From Sodiomyces alkalinus F11 (taxonomy: Eukaryota > Ascomycota > Sordariomycetes > Glomerellales > Plectosphaerellaceae), in the NCBI RefSeq assembly GCF_003711515.1, contig NW_021167098.1, positions 34,259-98,258 on the forward strand: 64,000 bases of DNA. The letters run 5' to 3'. Under the pieces are notes generated by a model that ran no database searches, was not told where the DNA came from, and worked only from the letters and a program-made list of their open reading frames with translations. Made by a program: the position numbers and the translations under genes. Below, piece after piece: positions 1 to 11,061 of the stretch. Each line of letters starts with the position of its first letter. Within the stretch, counting starts at the first letter, position 1.

Positions 1-63
1 ATCCACTAATACTAACTATATATCTATATAGCTATAGCTATAACTATATATCTACGCGTAGTA
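1..63 (-). repeat. Gypsy A 3' LTR, first 63 bp only
   Basis: This aligns base for base, without gaps, to 33307-33369. The eight differences (positions 7, 11, 22, 29, 48, 54, 58, 62) are all transitions. At seven of them the right copy has CA or TG and this copy has TA, which is the RIP change. The LTR begins on the minus strand at position 63. The rest lies before the window. Confidence 0.85.
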
Positions 64-1690
64 ATACCCTTCCCTATAAATATAATCGTCCCGATTACTA
101 TCCGTCGTTAGATTATTCTGTTAGCCCCTAAGTCAAAATTCCTCCCCAAGACCGAAGCAAAATTCTTAGCCTCTATAACTAAATAACCTATCCTAAGTAG
201 CCGGATCCTCCGTCTCTTAATTATATATAGATCAGTAACTTTATCCTCCGGAAGCGAGATCTTAAAAGTCCCTAAATAACCTCTAAACCTTATAGTTATC
301 CTCCGTTTTTTAAATCCTAAGTGTCTACTATTCGTTATCCTCCTCATTATCGCTATTAATAATCGGCAGCTGAGGTTACTAAGGCTACGCCTATACCTAC
401 GGCTAAGGCTATAATTACTTCTGCGTAACCGGTTTCGATTATACCTATACCTGTTATTATTAAGATTATAGATACTTTTATACAACGGGCTACGGCTACG
501 ACTATTTCTGTGAAGAAGGTTATAACTGCCCTTACGACTAGTTTAAAGACGATAAAGGCTTAGAATATAGTTATAATTTCTTAGGTATCATTATAGGTGT
601 TAAAGTCGGCGTGAGCTTTTTAATATCCGCCCGTAATTAGCATACTGCTAAAGCCGAATTTCCCTATGAAACTATAAGATCGTTAATCTTTTTATGCAGA
701 TCTTTAAAGTACTTAGTGTTATTAATATTCTATATATTAACTAGTTACCTTACTCTATTAACACTCTGCTAATAGGTATCTTAATAGTCTGCTATCGTTT
801 ATTATATAATTATCTAGACATTATTTATATTATCCTATAACTATCTCGATTTATCTATTAGCTTTTTCTTAAGTGCCTTTATATTAGTCGTAGTAGTTAT
901 GCCCTATCAAATAGTCTACTTAATTATCGTCGTAGGCTAGGAGCTAACACCTTATTATACGGGAGATATCGTCGAGGTATTTCTAGTATTCGTTTTAAGC
1001 CTTTTCGGGTTTACTTTAACGAACTCTAAATTCTCGCTTAGGGATCCTAGTCTTTTACCGTGTCTATTAGTAATATCCTTATCACGCTATCTAATAATTT
1101 CGGTTATAATATTATCTTTATTAGTTATTATAGGCTAGTTACCTCTAATCGCGCTACTATCTCTTAACGCTAACGCGATAACGTAGTAAACAAGGTACCT
1201 TTATTTATATCCCTTAGCGATCTTGATCTTTAGACGCTATAATAGATCCGTGGGATCTAATAATATAGATCTAATTAATCGATCCACTCTAGTAATAAGG
1301 TGCTAGTTAATAGTCGTATTAGTACCGGCGACTATAAAGCGCTAGTCTCTAAATATCCGCCTAACTAGTTTATCTATGTATAAGACTATACCCGTTATAG
1401 TAGTAGCCGTAGGGTATTATTATATCGTGTATTAAAGCTACATGGTATTAGGTTACTACTAGAACAGCTATTTCGTTTACGGCACTATAGGTTACGTCTA
1501 AGCCAGTTATTATACCTATAGTGTTATAGGCTATATCGGACTCGGAGACTACGGCGTGGTTATCTATAGAGGTAGCAATACGGTTATCTATATCTAAGGT
1601 ATAGCTATCTACGGGACTTAGGGTATAGCTATTTATAGAGTCTATAGTACTAGTATTATCTATATTACGCTAATTCAGGTTATATTTGTA
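64..1690 (-). other. Gypsy A 3' region between chromodomain and 3' LTR, no assignable protein
   Basis: About 1.6 kb separate the chromodomain-like tail from the 3' LTR, long for a gypsy element. The minus strand next to the LTR has a purine-rich tract (64-76) that fits a polypurine tract. Several minus-strand frames can be read with stops only at former Gln codons, notably around 340-1010, where one frame is Lys/Gln-rich and could form a coiled coil. Competing frames are equally open after allowing for RIP, so I cannot say which is coding. The 125-codon open stretch at 108-485 is Arg/Asn/Tyr-rich and shows no family features. This may be an extra 3' ORF or long untranslated sequence. Confidence 0.4.
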
Positions 1691-2005
1691 TAAGAACTAT
1701 AATTATTATCTCCGTATAACTAGACGTTTTTATTATCTATCTTAAAATTACCCTTACATGTCTTCTAACGCCTTTTATTAGGCACCGCGTCTGGGTCCTA
1801 TATATCGGTTAGGAATTCTAGATCTTCCTAGTATCTATATAAGGCCGTTACTCTTATAGCTTACTCGAAAAGATGAACCGTACTTTAGTTATCTAGGAGA
1901 TAATCTTCGTCGTCGATACGCGGCTGTACTACTACCCACTTATTTATTTAGCCCGGGAATTTCCGGTCTTCTCCTTTTATTTATATATAGTATACCACCT
2001 ACCAC
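1690..2005 (-). pseudogene. Gypsy A polyprotein C-terminus, chromodomain-like
   Basis: Read on the minus strand from 2005 down, an acidic stretch (DDED), a Trp codon now stop, then STVHLFE, an Arg/Tyr-rich segment and EDLEF..TDI.DPDAVPNKRR form one frame. Its stops fit former Trp or Gln codons. This resembles the end of a gypsy chromodomain and the tail after it. Its N-terminal half should lie at 11062-11160, on the far side of the Gypsy B insertion. The direct repeat ACCAC at 2001-2005 and 11062-11066 is the likely target-site duplication. Confidence 0.55.
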
Positions 2006-2362
2006 GTATCAGGTGCATACAGCAGTGGTCAAAATAGGTCCCTAGTATGAACCTATAGGGGTCTAGCCGTGCCTAGTCTAAGACCCCTCGAGGCATAAAT
2101 AAAGTAGTTATTATACTAGTAAACAGAATAGTCCCTCGAAGTAAATAGGGTAGCCCTCTAGGAAGTAAATAAAGTAGTCCTCGAGGAGTAGCGAAGCGTA
2201 GTCTTAAGGAGCGGAGGAGCCTCCCCTTAGAAGAGGGAGGCCAGCGATTAATCTGATTCTTTAGTTATACCCACGTTCTGACCCTATTATAATCCTATCG
2301 TGATTATACCTGGTTCCTTACTTAACCTTACCTTTTCACTCTTTACGATTACCTATTTAATA
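2006..2362 (+). repeat. Gypsy B 5' LTR
   Basis: Direct repeat of 10706-11061, continuous over about 356 bp with mostly C/T and G/A differences. Shared landmarks include a GGAGCGGAGGAGCCTCC block at 2209-2225 and the stretch around CCACGTTCTGACCC near 2271. The exact first base is unclear because the terminal TG seems altered. The limit is set by where the two copies stop aligning and by the flanking ACCAC repeat. Confidence 0.85.
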
Positions 2363-2409
2363 TTTTAATCGCTTTACCCTTAAGGGCGCGAAGACCGTTA
2401 AGGAGAGTT

Positions 2410-3900
2410 ACTAAGATATCTAACTATTATAAACTAAATAATCCTACCTTCGATTTTAACGAGGCTACTAGTTAGTTTAAGCGGTAGCTCCGCGATAGCG
2501 AGCCCGCCTTTATAGTAGACGCCTACGACCCCACCGATAACGAACACGATAGGAACACGCCGGGAACTAATACTACTCTTACCTCTACTACCGTACCGGC
2601 ACCTACTCCTGCCCCTATACCTGCTCCTATTTCTATGACTATTATTACCCCTGCTACCGTCCCTATTCCTCCTAAGACTATAATAGGACCCGCGTATAAC
2701 CCTAACCTGCCCCCGTATACGAATATTAACCTAGCCACGCTAACGGAGGAATAACTAGACGAACGCATTAAATGGATAGAGGTATAGAACCACCGTAAGC
2801 GTAAGCTTATATACCTTACTAAGCTAGAGGCGGATACTATTACCGTCGCCGCTACCGCTACTATTACGGCCGTTATTAACCCTACTATTAATCCTAACCC
2901 GGCCGATATTACTTACCATTATATAGTTAAACCGCGACGTCGTATTATTATAACCCTATTAGAATCCTAGTATACCTATAATATATCCACGACGTCCTCT
3001 ATACACGGGTCCGCTACCTAGGCTAAGTTTAATTTCCCCCTGTCTAAGTAGGATAGTATATCCTGGGCTAAGTATCGCACGTTTATCTAGGAGACTAATT
3101 AGCGGTTTAACCTGGATTCTTAATCCTTTCCCACGGACGCTACGAAGAACTACTTTATTATATCGTGCCTCCTCTACCACTTTAAGGAACGCTAGTAGGC
3201 TAAACTACGATATAAGTACGATAGCGACTCTAATAGGGTTACCTAGGCCGCCCTATAGGCCTGGCTATTCTATTAGGTTAACGATAACGATACCCGCCTA
3301 CGGGAAGTAGCGGTATAGATCTAGAGCGAATCTATCTTATCCTAAAGAGAGGGAGAGACCTACGCTAAGTTTATATAATAGTAAGAAGCCTTAGAGTCGG
3401 AACTACCGGGCGAGCTCCTAAACTAGTAGAGGATTTAGATAGTGCTAATAAGGGTACTCCCGCCTATTCGGGACTATATGGTGTCTATAGGGGTTCCTAA
3501 GGACTATCAGGACCTAGCCCCGGCCTATTATAGGGCGGAAGCCTTAACTATTACTAACGGATTAGCCGGAGCTCGGATAGACATCTAGTCCGCTACCTAA
3601 TAACGCCGCTACCGCTTATATACCCCTCTTTATACCCCTGTTTCTGCCCTTATTTCTACGTTTACCCCTACGCCTATACTAGCCTCTACTCCTAGCTACC
3701 CTATACGCCCTAGACTGTTATCGTACCTCGACTCTATTACTTACTATAACTATAACTAAAAGGAGCACTACGCTACTATATACCTTAGCCCTTGGGTATA
3801 GCGCTCGAGTAATAATAACCCGAATACCTAACCGGTGTCTATATCTCGCCCTATAGTCTGCCGTGTTACGGGTAAGGTGCCCTAGGAAGTATACCCGTCT
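2410..3900 (+). pseudogene. Gypsy B gag fossil with a zinc knuckle
   Basis: One plus-strand frame can be followed from about 2450. It gives a Pro/Thr-rich stretch (about 2580-2700), then a capsid-like segment with alternating aromatic and charged residues (about 3010-3420, including a FPTDATKNYF motif). Near 3739-3790 there is a degraded CCHC knuckle in which the cysteines read as Tyr (TGC/TGT to TAC/TAT) and a His is kept before ATIY. Position before protease and RT supports gag. The start codon is not clear. Confidence 0.75.
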
Positions 3901-3979
3901 CGGACTAACCTTACTACTATACTAGTAAAGGCACGCGTTTCCCTTCGCCGAGGTAGAGAATAGATATAGATAGCGGCTC

Positions 3980-4330
3980 TCCTTAACGGAGGCGCTGATA
4001 TTTACGTTTTAGATCGGTCCCTCCTAGGACCTAGTTAGGTTCCCGAAGGGGCCCTGATTCCGGTATCCTGGATTACGGGGGGATAAACGAAGATAACCCT
4101 TATATCTATCCATAGGATTATCACCACCACCGATTACTAGGGTTAGAAGAGAGTATAGCGCGCCGAGTTCCACATTATATAGCTTAATCCCTAGGGCGCC
4201 CGTATAATCCTAGGAAGACCGTGGCTTATAGCCGTTAACCCTAATATCCATAAGCAGTGTAGTATATAGACTTATCCCTTATTCTACGCGGAGCTTAGTA
4301 TAGTTATATCACTAAAAGAACTACGTAGGA
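3980..4330 (+). pseudogene. Gypsy B aspartic protease (retropepsin-like) fossil
   Basis: The frame gives NGGADIYVL at about 3980, a mutated form of the D-S/T-G-A motif in which the catalytic Asp has become Asn. About 70 codons later come RIILGRPWL and a following NPNIH, matching the second conserved block (ILG.PWL....P.I.W) of gypsy proteases. It lies between the zinc knuckle and RT, as expected. Loss of the catalytic Asp alone would inactivate it. Confidence 0.75.
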
Positions 4331-4414
4331 TAGTTAGATAAGCTAAGTCTATCCTTACTCTAACCTATATAGGTTCTACACGGGGCCTATATATCGGCTA
4401 TATCGGCCTAGCAG

Positions 4415-4449
4415 AAAACCCTTTAGTGGGATATAGAGATAAATTCTTA
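4415..4449 (+). repeat. 35-bp internal direct repeat of Gypsy B, copy 1
   Basis: This matches 8110-8144 with one mismatch (position 17 of 35) and no gaps, with weaker similarity for some 30 bp on either side. This copy is inside the coding frame between protease and RT. The second is downstream of pol. Function unknown. Confidence 0.85.
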
Positions 4450-4489
4450 AAAGACGGGGCCTACCCTAGCCTAAATAAGGACCTAGTGG

Positions 4490-5230
4490 CCACCCCTATA
4501 CTACCGGAATCGTATTAAGATTTCGCTAACGTCTTTAACGTCGATATTACAGGGCGGCTACTAATGCACTAGTAGTAGGACTATACTATTAAGATCGAGG
4601 AAGGGAAGAGGCCCCCCTACGGCCCTATCTACCCCCTCGTCGTGTAGGAATTAGAAGTGCTATATTAGTATTTATAGGATACCGTTATGAAAGGATAGGT
4701 TAGGCTATCTACTAATCCGGCCGGCGCCCTTATTCTATTTATTCCTAAGAAAAGTAGTAAGCTACGCTTATATATCGACTATAGGGGATTAAATAAGGTA
4801 ACCGTTAAGGATCGCACCCCCCTCCCCCTTATTTATAAAATCCTGGATTAGTTATTATCGGCGTAGTACTATACTAAGCTGGATCTTAAGGATATATACT
4901 ATCGGTTACGGATTCGAGAGGGCGATAAGTGGAAGACGGCGTTCCGTATAAAATACGGCTATTACGAGTACCTTATTATGCTATTCGGGTTAACTAATGC
5001 ACCCGCGAGCTTCTAGCGGTATAATAACTAGGCGCTAACGGGTCTTATAAATACTATCTACGTGGTCTATCTTAATAATATTCTTATCTATAGTAAGGAT
5101 TTAGTTACCCACCGCGTATACGTCCGCGAGGTCCTTATAAGGCTTAGGTAGTAGTCCCTATATACTAACCCCGATCAGTATAAGTTTAAGACCCGCGATA
5201 TTAAGTTCCTCAGTTTTATTTATAGCCTAG
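4490..5230 (+). pseudogene. Gypsy B reverse transcriptase fossil
   Basis: Clear gypsy RT landmarks in one plus-strand frame: PPYGPIYPL (about 4615), LFIPKK then [16 protein letters not shown] (about 4738-4810), PLPLI, TKLDLKD (about 4875), KTAF, the [10 protein letters not shown] block (about 4987), and the catalytic box at 5068-5079, which now reads YLNN instead of YLDD. Both catalytic Asp codons follow a T, so RIP at TpG explains the change. Stops fall at former Gln/Trp codons. Confidence 0.95.
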
Positions 5231-5439
5231 ACAGGGTATATATAGATCCAGCTCGCGTTAAGGCTATCCGCGACTAGGAGCTCCCTAATAGTATTAAGAA
5301 GATATAGGTCTTCCTGAGTTTTACGGGGTTTTATAGACGTTTTATTTGGAACTATTCTAAGATCGCTACCCCTCTTATAGACTATCTTAAAGGGGGTCCT
5401 ACCGGTAGCCATACTACGGTCCTTATACTTTCCCCGTAA

Positions 5440-5890
5440 GCCTAGGCCGCGTTCGAGGAGATAAAGCTACTATTCTAGAAAGCGCTAGTTTTACGGTATT
5501 TTAACCCCGCTCTGCCTATACGTATTAAACCCGACGCCTCTGCCTTTACTATTAGCGCTATTATTAGTTAACTCGAGGATAGCTTATAGCGTCCTATAGC
5601 GTTTATATCCCGTAAGCTACGTAAAGCCGAGCTTAATTATAGTACGCCCGACTTAGAGCTTATAGCTATTATCGAGTCTATTTAGATATAGCGCTACTAC
5701 GTGGCCTATAGTTAAAGCCCTATACTGGTTCTAATAGACCACTTAAACTATCGCCACCTACTAGATAAGCCGAAGCTTAAGGGATAGCACGCCTATTAGC
5801 TTAAAGAATTAGCACCGTTTGATTTTAAGATCCGGTACCGCCCGGGGACGTTAAACCTAGCGGATAGGTTATTAAGAAAGCCCTAATATA
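5440..5890 (+). pseudogene. Gypsy B RNase H fossil
   Basis: The frame after RT gives IKPDASAFTISAI at about 5521, equivalent to the gypsy RNase H motif (T/E)DAS.FA.GAVL. It is followed by a HPVAY-SRKL equivalent near 5600, an NY-E-LAI segment near 5635, and a DH.NL-type block near 5738. It ends before the integrase zinc-binding region. Confidence 0.85.
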
Positions 5891-6559
5891 CGCCCTACGA
5901 GTATACCCTGGTTACTAACCGGGCTAAGGCGGTAAAGTCTTTTTCGAAGCGTTTTATTATAGGGTATATCGGGAACTAGGGTAATTACTGTACTACCCTA
6001 GTTTACATTCCCGCTCTTAACTCCCCCTTACTAGAAAAGGTAGTAAAGACGTAGGCGGATAATTCCTCTTTAGAGTCCTTCTCGAGGCATCTTATTTTAG
6101 ATTATATCGAGAACTAGTATAGTTCCCGTAATAGCCCCGATTATAATTTTCCCGCTCCTCCTACCTTAGTGGTTAAGATGTAAGCGGATAACCTTTCTTT
6201 AAAGCCCGCTCCTCCTATCTTAGTACTAAAGATAAAAGCGGATAATATTTCTTCGAAGCGTTCTGCCTTAGGCCTATATAGGACTTAGGATAGGACCCGC
6301 GCTATTCCTGCCCCTTCTATCTTACCGGAAAAGGTAATAAAGACGTAAGCGGATAATTTTTTTTTATAGCCTATATTAAGGCAGTTTATTTTAGGCCTTA
6401 TCAGGAACTAGTATAGTTCCTATACTACCCCTGATCGTGTTCCCGCTCTTAATTCCCCTACCTTACTAGAAGAGGTAGTAGAGGCGTAAGCGGATAACCC
6501 TTTTTATACTACATAGCGTAAGGACTACGGTGATAATACTATATACGGATACTAGTGTA

Positions 6560-7560
6560 GGAGTAGTGGTATCCTTTATTTTAAGAATCGCGTTCTTATA
6601 CTAGACTACTCTAGCCTTCGATAAAAGGTCCTGCAGTGTTTCTATAATAGACCTAGCGTAGGACATTATAGGGTTATAAGGACTATTAAGAGGCTTTCGG
6701 ACTTCTACTTTTAGAATTATTTATCTAGGGGTATACGTTAATTTATACTTACCTACGGCGTGTATTAATATACTAAGCTACGGTATTATAAGCTATATAG
6801 CGAGCTAGCGAGTCTCCTAATACCTTAGCGCCCCTTTGTAGAGATATCTATTAACTTTATTATAGGGCTACCGCCGGTCCACGGCCTAGGCTATAAAAAG
6901 GATACTATCCTTATAATAGTATACCGCCTAATAAAGTACTCTATTTATATCCTTACGAGTAATACCCTAATAGTAGAAGGACTTACTAAGTCTTTACAGC
7001 ATTATATCTTCTATACCTTTAGTTTATCCGATAGTATTATATCCGATCACGGGGTATTATTTACGAGTCGTTTTTAGGCGACTTTATATTACTACCTTAG
7101 CACTACCCGACGCTTATCTATAGCGTGGTATTTATAGACGGACGGATAAACGGAGCGATAAAACTAGAACCTCGAGTATTACCTACGTATATTCTATTTA
7201 TAGGCATAGGATAACTAGGTTAACCAGTTACTATTAGTAGAATTCACCTATAATATAGCGTGGTATTCTACGATACGTTATACCCTATCCGATACCCTAA
7301 TAGGCTATAACCTAAGGGGACCTAATAAAGTATAGCTTCCGAGGGTAGGCGAGGTCCGCGCCGCCGAAGCCGAGACCCAGGCGGAATACCTTATAGCCTA
7401 GCGCCGTTCTATTTCGGACCTTATTAAGAGGGTATAGGCCTCCTACGAACGGTATTATAATAACGGATATACCTAGCGCTTCTTTAAGGTGGGCGAGTAC
7501 GTCTTACTATCCACGAAGAATATCCGATAAAAGAGACCCTTAAAAAAGCTTAGCGATAAG
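6560..7560 (+). pseudogene. Gypsy B integrase fossil
   Basis: The DDE integrase core is recognisable. INFIIGLP at about 6848 is the D(F/F)I-GLP motif with its Asp now Asn. ISDHG at about 7040 holds the second Asp. The TDG.TER block at 7138-7158 keeps the Glu, with Gln as stop. A zinc-binding H2C2-like segment precedes it at about 6640-6720. Two extra blocks at 5990-6500 repeat a motif (T..A-D-N plus KP/AP) and may be a spacer or an insertion between RNase H and integrase. Confidence 0.9.
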
Positions 7561-7734
7561 TTTATTAGTCCGTATAAAGTAACTAAGGTTATCGGCACGT
7601 ATAGCCTAGCCTACTAGTTAGAACTACTAAAGGGTATAAGGATTTATAACGTCTTCCCGGTTTCCCTGCTAGAATTATAGAGGTCCCGCGATAGGTTATA
7701 GCCGGAGCCACCCGTGGTCGACGTCGAACCGGAT

Positions 7735-7905
7735 TCGGATAAGTATAAGGTTAAAGCTATCCTAGCCTACCGATATCAGGGTAAGCGACGTTAATACCTA
7801 ATTAAATAGATAGGATATAGCGATGAGGAGAATACCTAGGAACCGAAGAGGAACGTCACCGATAAACTCGTTAACGCCTACTTTAAGGCAAAACTATCCG
7901 GGAAC
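7735..7905 (+). pseudogene. Gypsy B chromodomain fossil
   Basis: At the end of the polyprotein the frame reads DKYKVKAILAYRY, then RR, a stop for Gln, YLIK, a stop for Trp, IGYSDEENT, a stop for Trp, EP and VTDKL. This is the canonical chromodomain order (Y.VE.IL....KR..QYLVKW.GY....NTWEP...L) with Trp and Gln codons converted. In living chromoviruses this domain targets integration to methylated-histone chromatin. Confidence 0.93.
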
Positions 7906-7971
7906 TATATAAGTCTATATACTTTTCCTATAAGGGACCTAATAGAGATAACGTAAGGTCGTTATTATATA

Positions 7972-8180
7972 TTCTCCCCCCCCCCCCCCTTTTTTTAGTA
8001 GACGGTATTTTTATAGCGAGACTTACTAGGAATTAAATAGGATTATATACTATTCCTATAGGGGACTAAATAGAGATAAGGGTCCTCGAATCGGCTGGAT
8101 TAACCTAGTAAAACCCTTTAGTGGGTTATAGAGATAAATTCTTAGGCAGGGACCCCTCCTTAATCTAGATAGGAACTATA
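7972..8180. other. Homopolymer tract and post-pol spacer of Gypsy B
   Basis: A run of about 13 C followed by seven T lies at about 7977-7997, just after the chromodomain. Further on, 8110-8144 matches 4415-4449 inside the same element at 34 of 35 positions. No coding frame was recognised here. Confidence 0.6.
8110..8144 (+). repeat. 35-bp internal direct repeat of Gypsy B, copy 2
   Basis: Second copy of the repeat at 4415-4449, in the same orientation, in the non-pol 3' region. It could be a duplicated segment or a conserved cis element. Confidence 0.85.
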
Positions 8181-8559
8181 TAGGCGTTATCGCCTTAGTT
8201 ACTATTTCCTTCCTTTAAGCGTTTTACTCTTAATCTCTATTCTACCTTTTAAGCGTTCCACTCATAATCTCTATTGTTCTTTGTCTCGGGCGTAACGCCG
8301 CCCCCGACCCCATTCCTCTTCCTTTAGTATAATAGCTTATCGCCCTTAACCTCTAATTACCTCTACTTTCCCCTTAATTAACCGTCACGATAGGACACGA
8401 TTATATTATAGTAAGGTATAGTTAGGACTATTAGGGTTATAATAGGAATACCCTAAAGCTAGTTAAAAAAAAAAAAAGGAAAAACCTAACCCGAAGGCTA
8501 GTAAAAAACCTAAGAAAAAAAACCCCCCGTTTCTTTTATATATACTATCACGCCCCTAA

Positions 8560-10030
8560 AAGAGCGTCCTTAAACCCCACTAACTTATCGTCTAGAGGGG
8601 TAGGCTCCCGCCTAGCCACCTCGCCGTTATTATCCTCTATATATACCTAGCTCTACCCCGCGGTAATAGCCGTTACCCCCTTTTACCTACTACCCGCGGA
8701 TAGTATCGAAGACCGAAGAGATAAAGGCGTCTTCGCCTTCTACTACTTCTTCTTTTTCTTCCCTAATAAAGGAGTTAAGGGCGTTAAAGCCTTTTTCCCC
8801 TTACCCTTCTGTACTACTAAGGCTAGTATCATATTATTATCGTCGGGTATTTTATAAGGATCCGGGGGACCCTAAGGACCTTACGGCACGAAGCCTTAAG
8901 GTTACGCAGGGCTATTATCACTACATATATCGTCACCTATCAAGCTAACCCCCACGGGAGCTAAGGCAGACCCTAAGGGTATAGGTATATTACCTTCCAC
9001 GGCCTAAGCCTAGGCTAGGTTAAGAGTAGCTATGTACTTAAAGGTAATAGCCGTACGTTCCTAGGCTATAAGGTCGCGCTAATATAACGCTAGGCGTAAT
9101 TACTCGATATCGAGCCGTTGTTACTTAACGGTAAGGCGCTACTACTATAACCCGATAAATTACTTAAGGAGCGACTCTATACTATTAAGCCTCTCGTGGA
9201 TATCTTCCGCTATTTTCTAGCGGGCGTTAGTAACTTTCTTAGCTTAACGCTAAGTAGTAATAGCTTCCTTAGTAGACGACCGGTTAACCTTTAGCGTCGC
9301 TTAACCTAAAGCCTCCCTAAGGATAACCTAATATCGAACTCCTATAGCCTAGTACTATAAAGGATTAGTAAGGGTACTATATAGGGTTAATAAAGGGATA
9401 TAGTAATACTTACGCGGCGACTCTTATTTAGGCTACCTTTCTCGATAATGATAACTAAAACCTTTTATAGCTACTCGGTAGCGTTTTTACCGGCGATAAG
9501 GAGCTATTATATATATTAGAAAACAGGATTATAGAGTAGTCTATAAAGGGAGGGACTATAGCTATAAAGGTAATCAGGAGATATAAAGAGGAACGAAGAT
9601 ACATCGGGACGATAACGAAGATATATAACTTACTACACAGTATTGAAGGCTATTATACTTAGAGTAATAGTGGCACTTATTAGTATAACGGCTATTATCG
9701 GTATAGCGGCACGTCTCGGCCTTAATAGTATACATCTTCTTCTTAAAGTTAATCGTTACTAACATACCCATATAATGTATATAGGGGGCCCTTAGATCCC
9801 CGCCTCTACCGATATCTACTACCCTTTAGCATAGAGTAACCGATAGCGTAGTAATCGACGACGATATAGCCGTAGTAAGAGTAAGAGGCTTTAGCGTAGC
9901 TAGCTACGGGGCTAACTACCTAGCGGACTATAAGGTTAACGCCGTAACCACGATCTTAATCCTCTTAAAGGACCACGTTATACTCGCGGGAGTAACGATA
10001 CGCTTATTATTGTTATTATCTTCCTAAGAA
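8560..10030 (-). pseudogene. Gypsy B extra antisense ORF, unknown product
   Basis: Between pol and the 3' LTR the minus strand holds a frame whose stops are mostly former Gln/Trp codons. Around 9250-9000 it gives an acidic/basic heptad-like stretch (IAEDIHERLNSIESLL, then Gln/Leu/Arg-rich) that looks like a coiled coil. A Pro/Gly-rich segment follows near 8900-8850 and a Lys/Glu-rich segment near 8770. The upstream part (9574-9771) includes a small intact Met-started stretch rich in Cys, Tyr and Asn. I do not recognise a family. Its strand, opposite to pol, is unusual. It may be a captured gene or an accessory ORF of the element. Confidence 0.45.
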
Positions 10031-10690
10031 GATATAATGACTATACTATATCCCGTGGTTAGCTAGTATCTTAGACTAGAGACGTGGAAGCACTTATAAG
10101 ATAGTAGTTAGTTATTTAACTAATAAAGACTATAAGTTATTAGTACGCGGTATCTTAGATTAAGGGGAAAAACTCACGAAGAATAGTATAATCGAAAAAT
10201 TAAGTATACAAGAGGAAAAAAAGGAATAGGAAGAGGGAGTAATAGTAAGTTATACAATTTCCCCTATAGCGGTTATATAGCACCTATTTTTAGTATAAAG
10301 AAGGAAGCTACGAGTTCGCGGAAAAAGTAACGTTAGACCCTATATAATACTAGCTCGGAAGGCTTTATAAATTAATTAAAGGGATAACCTAAGGGGAATA
10401 AAGGGGTAGATCCGGAGGTCCAAGAAAGAACTACCCTAAAACCTATTAGGGTCCCGAGGGGGATATTGGCTTTAGTGGTTTTATTAATAGAATAAAGAGA
10501 GGGAGTATATACCCGGGTTAGAGCCACGGCCTAAAAGGCTCCGTGTAGGAACTAGGCGGGGACCTATCGGGGTCCCGTCGTGGAGGGCTCTAGTTCGGGG
10601 TACCGGGGGACTTAAGGACGGATTCGGGTATTAGGTTTTAGAGGAGCCGAGAGGCCGGCACGGACTAGGCGCTCCTAAGGATAAGAGTAT

Positions 10691-10701
10691 CCGGGGGAGG
10701 T
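10691..10701 (+). other. Gypsy B polypurine tract
   Basis: The purine-rich run GGGGGAGG ends a few bases before the 3' LTR, the expected place for the plus-strand primer of reverse transcription. Confidence 0.6.
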
Positions 10702-10705
10702 CGCT

Positions 10706-11061
10706 ATATTAGGTGTATATAGTAGTAGTCATAATAAGTCCCTAGTATAAACCTATAGGGGTCTAGGCGTGCTTAGTCTAAGACCCCTTAAGGTATAAAT
10801 ACAATAGTTATTATACTAGTAAATAGAATAGTCCCTTAAAGTAAATAAGCCAGCCCTCGAGGAAGTAAATAAAGTAGTCCTTAAGGAGTAGCGAAGTGTA
10901 GTCTTAAGGAGCGGAGGAGCCTCCCCTTAGAAGAGGGAGGCCAGCGATTAATCTGATTCTTTGGCTACACCCACGTTCTGACCCTATTATAATCCTATCG
11001 TGATCACACCTGGTTCCTTACTTAACCCTACCTTTTCACTCTTTGCGACTACCCATTTAAC
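10706..11061 (+). repeat. Gypsy B 3' LTR
   Basis: Second copy of 2006-2362. RIP hit the copies differently. Near the 3' end this copy keeps CA/TG where the 5' LTR has TA (for example 10962-10970 and 11045-11062). Near the 5' end the reverse holds (2014-2038 against 10714-10738). Confidence 0.85.

Larger units (their letters stand above)
2006..11061 (+). mobile_element. Gypsy B: chromodomain-bearing Ty3/gypsy element (chromovirus type), RIP-degraded
   Basis: A full-length element of about 9.06 kb with two LTRs of about 356 bp, flanked by the candidate duplication ACCAC. Plus-strand order is gag, zinc knuckle, retropepsin-like, RT, RNase H, integrase and chromodomain, the usual chromovirus layout. 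Some 2.8 kb remain between the chromodomain (end about 7905) and the 3' LTR, including an opposite-strand fossil ORF at 8560-10030. Every domain carries stops at former Gln/Trp codons and lost catalytic Asp codons, so it is dead. It is inserted into the chromodomain region of Gypsy A in the opposite orientation. Confidence 0.9.

Noticed and set aside
108..485. 125-codon open stretch on the minus strand
   Set aside because: Biased Arg/Asn/Tyr composition, no family features, lies between the chromodomain and LTR of a RIPed element. Kept only as part of the unassigned 3' region.
2523..3180. Minus-strand open stretches of 81 and 73 codons
   Set aside because: They overlap the clear plus-strand gag of Gypsy B and are antisense shadows of its Pro/Thr-rich part.
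5227..5412. 61-codon minus-strand open stretch
   Set aside because: Antisense to the RT/RNase H region of Gypsy B.
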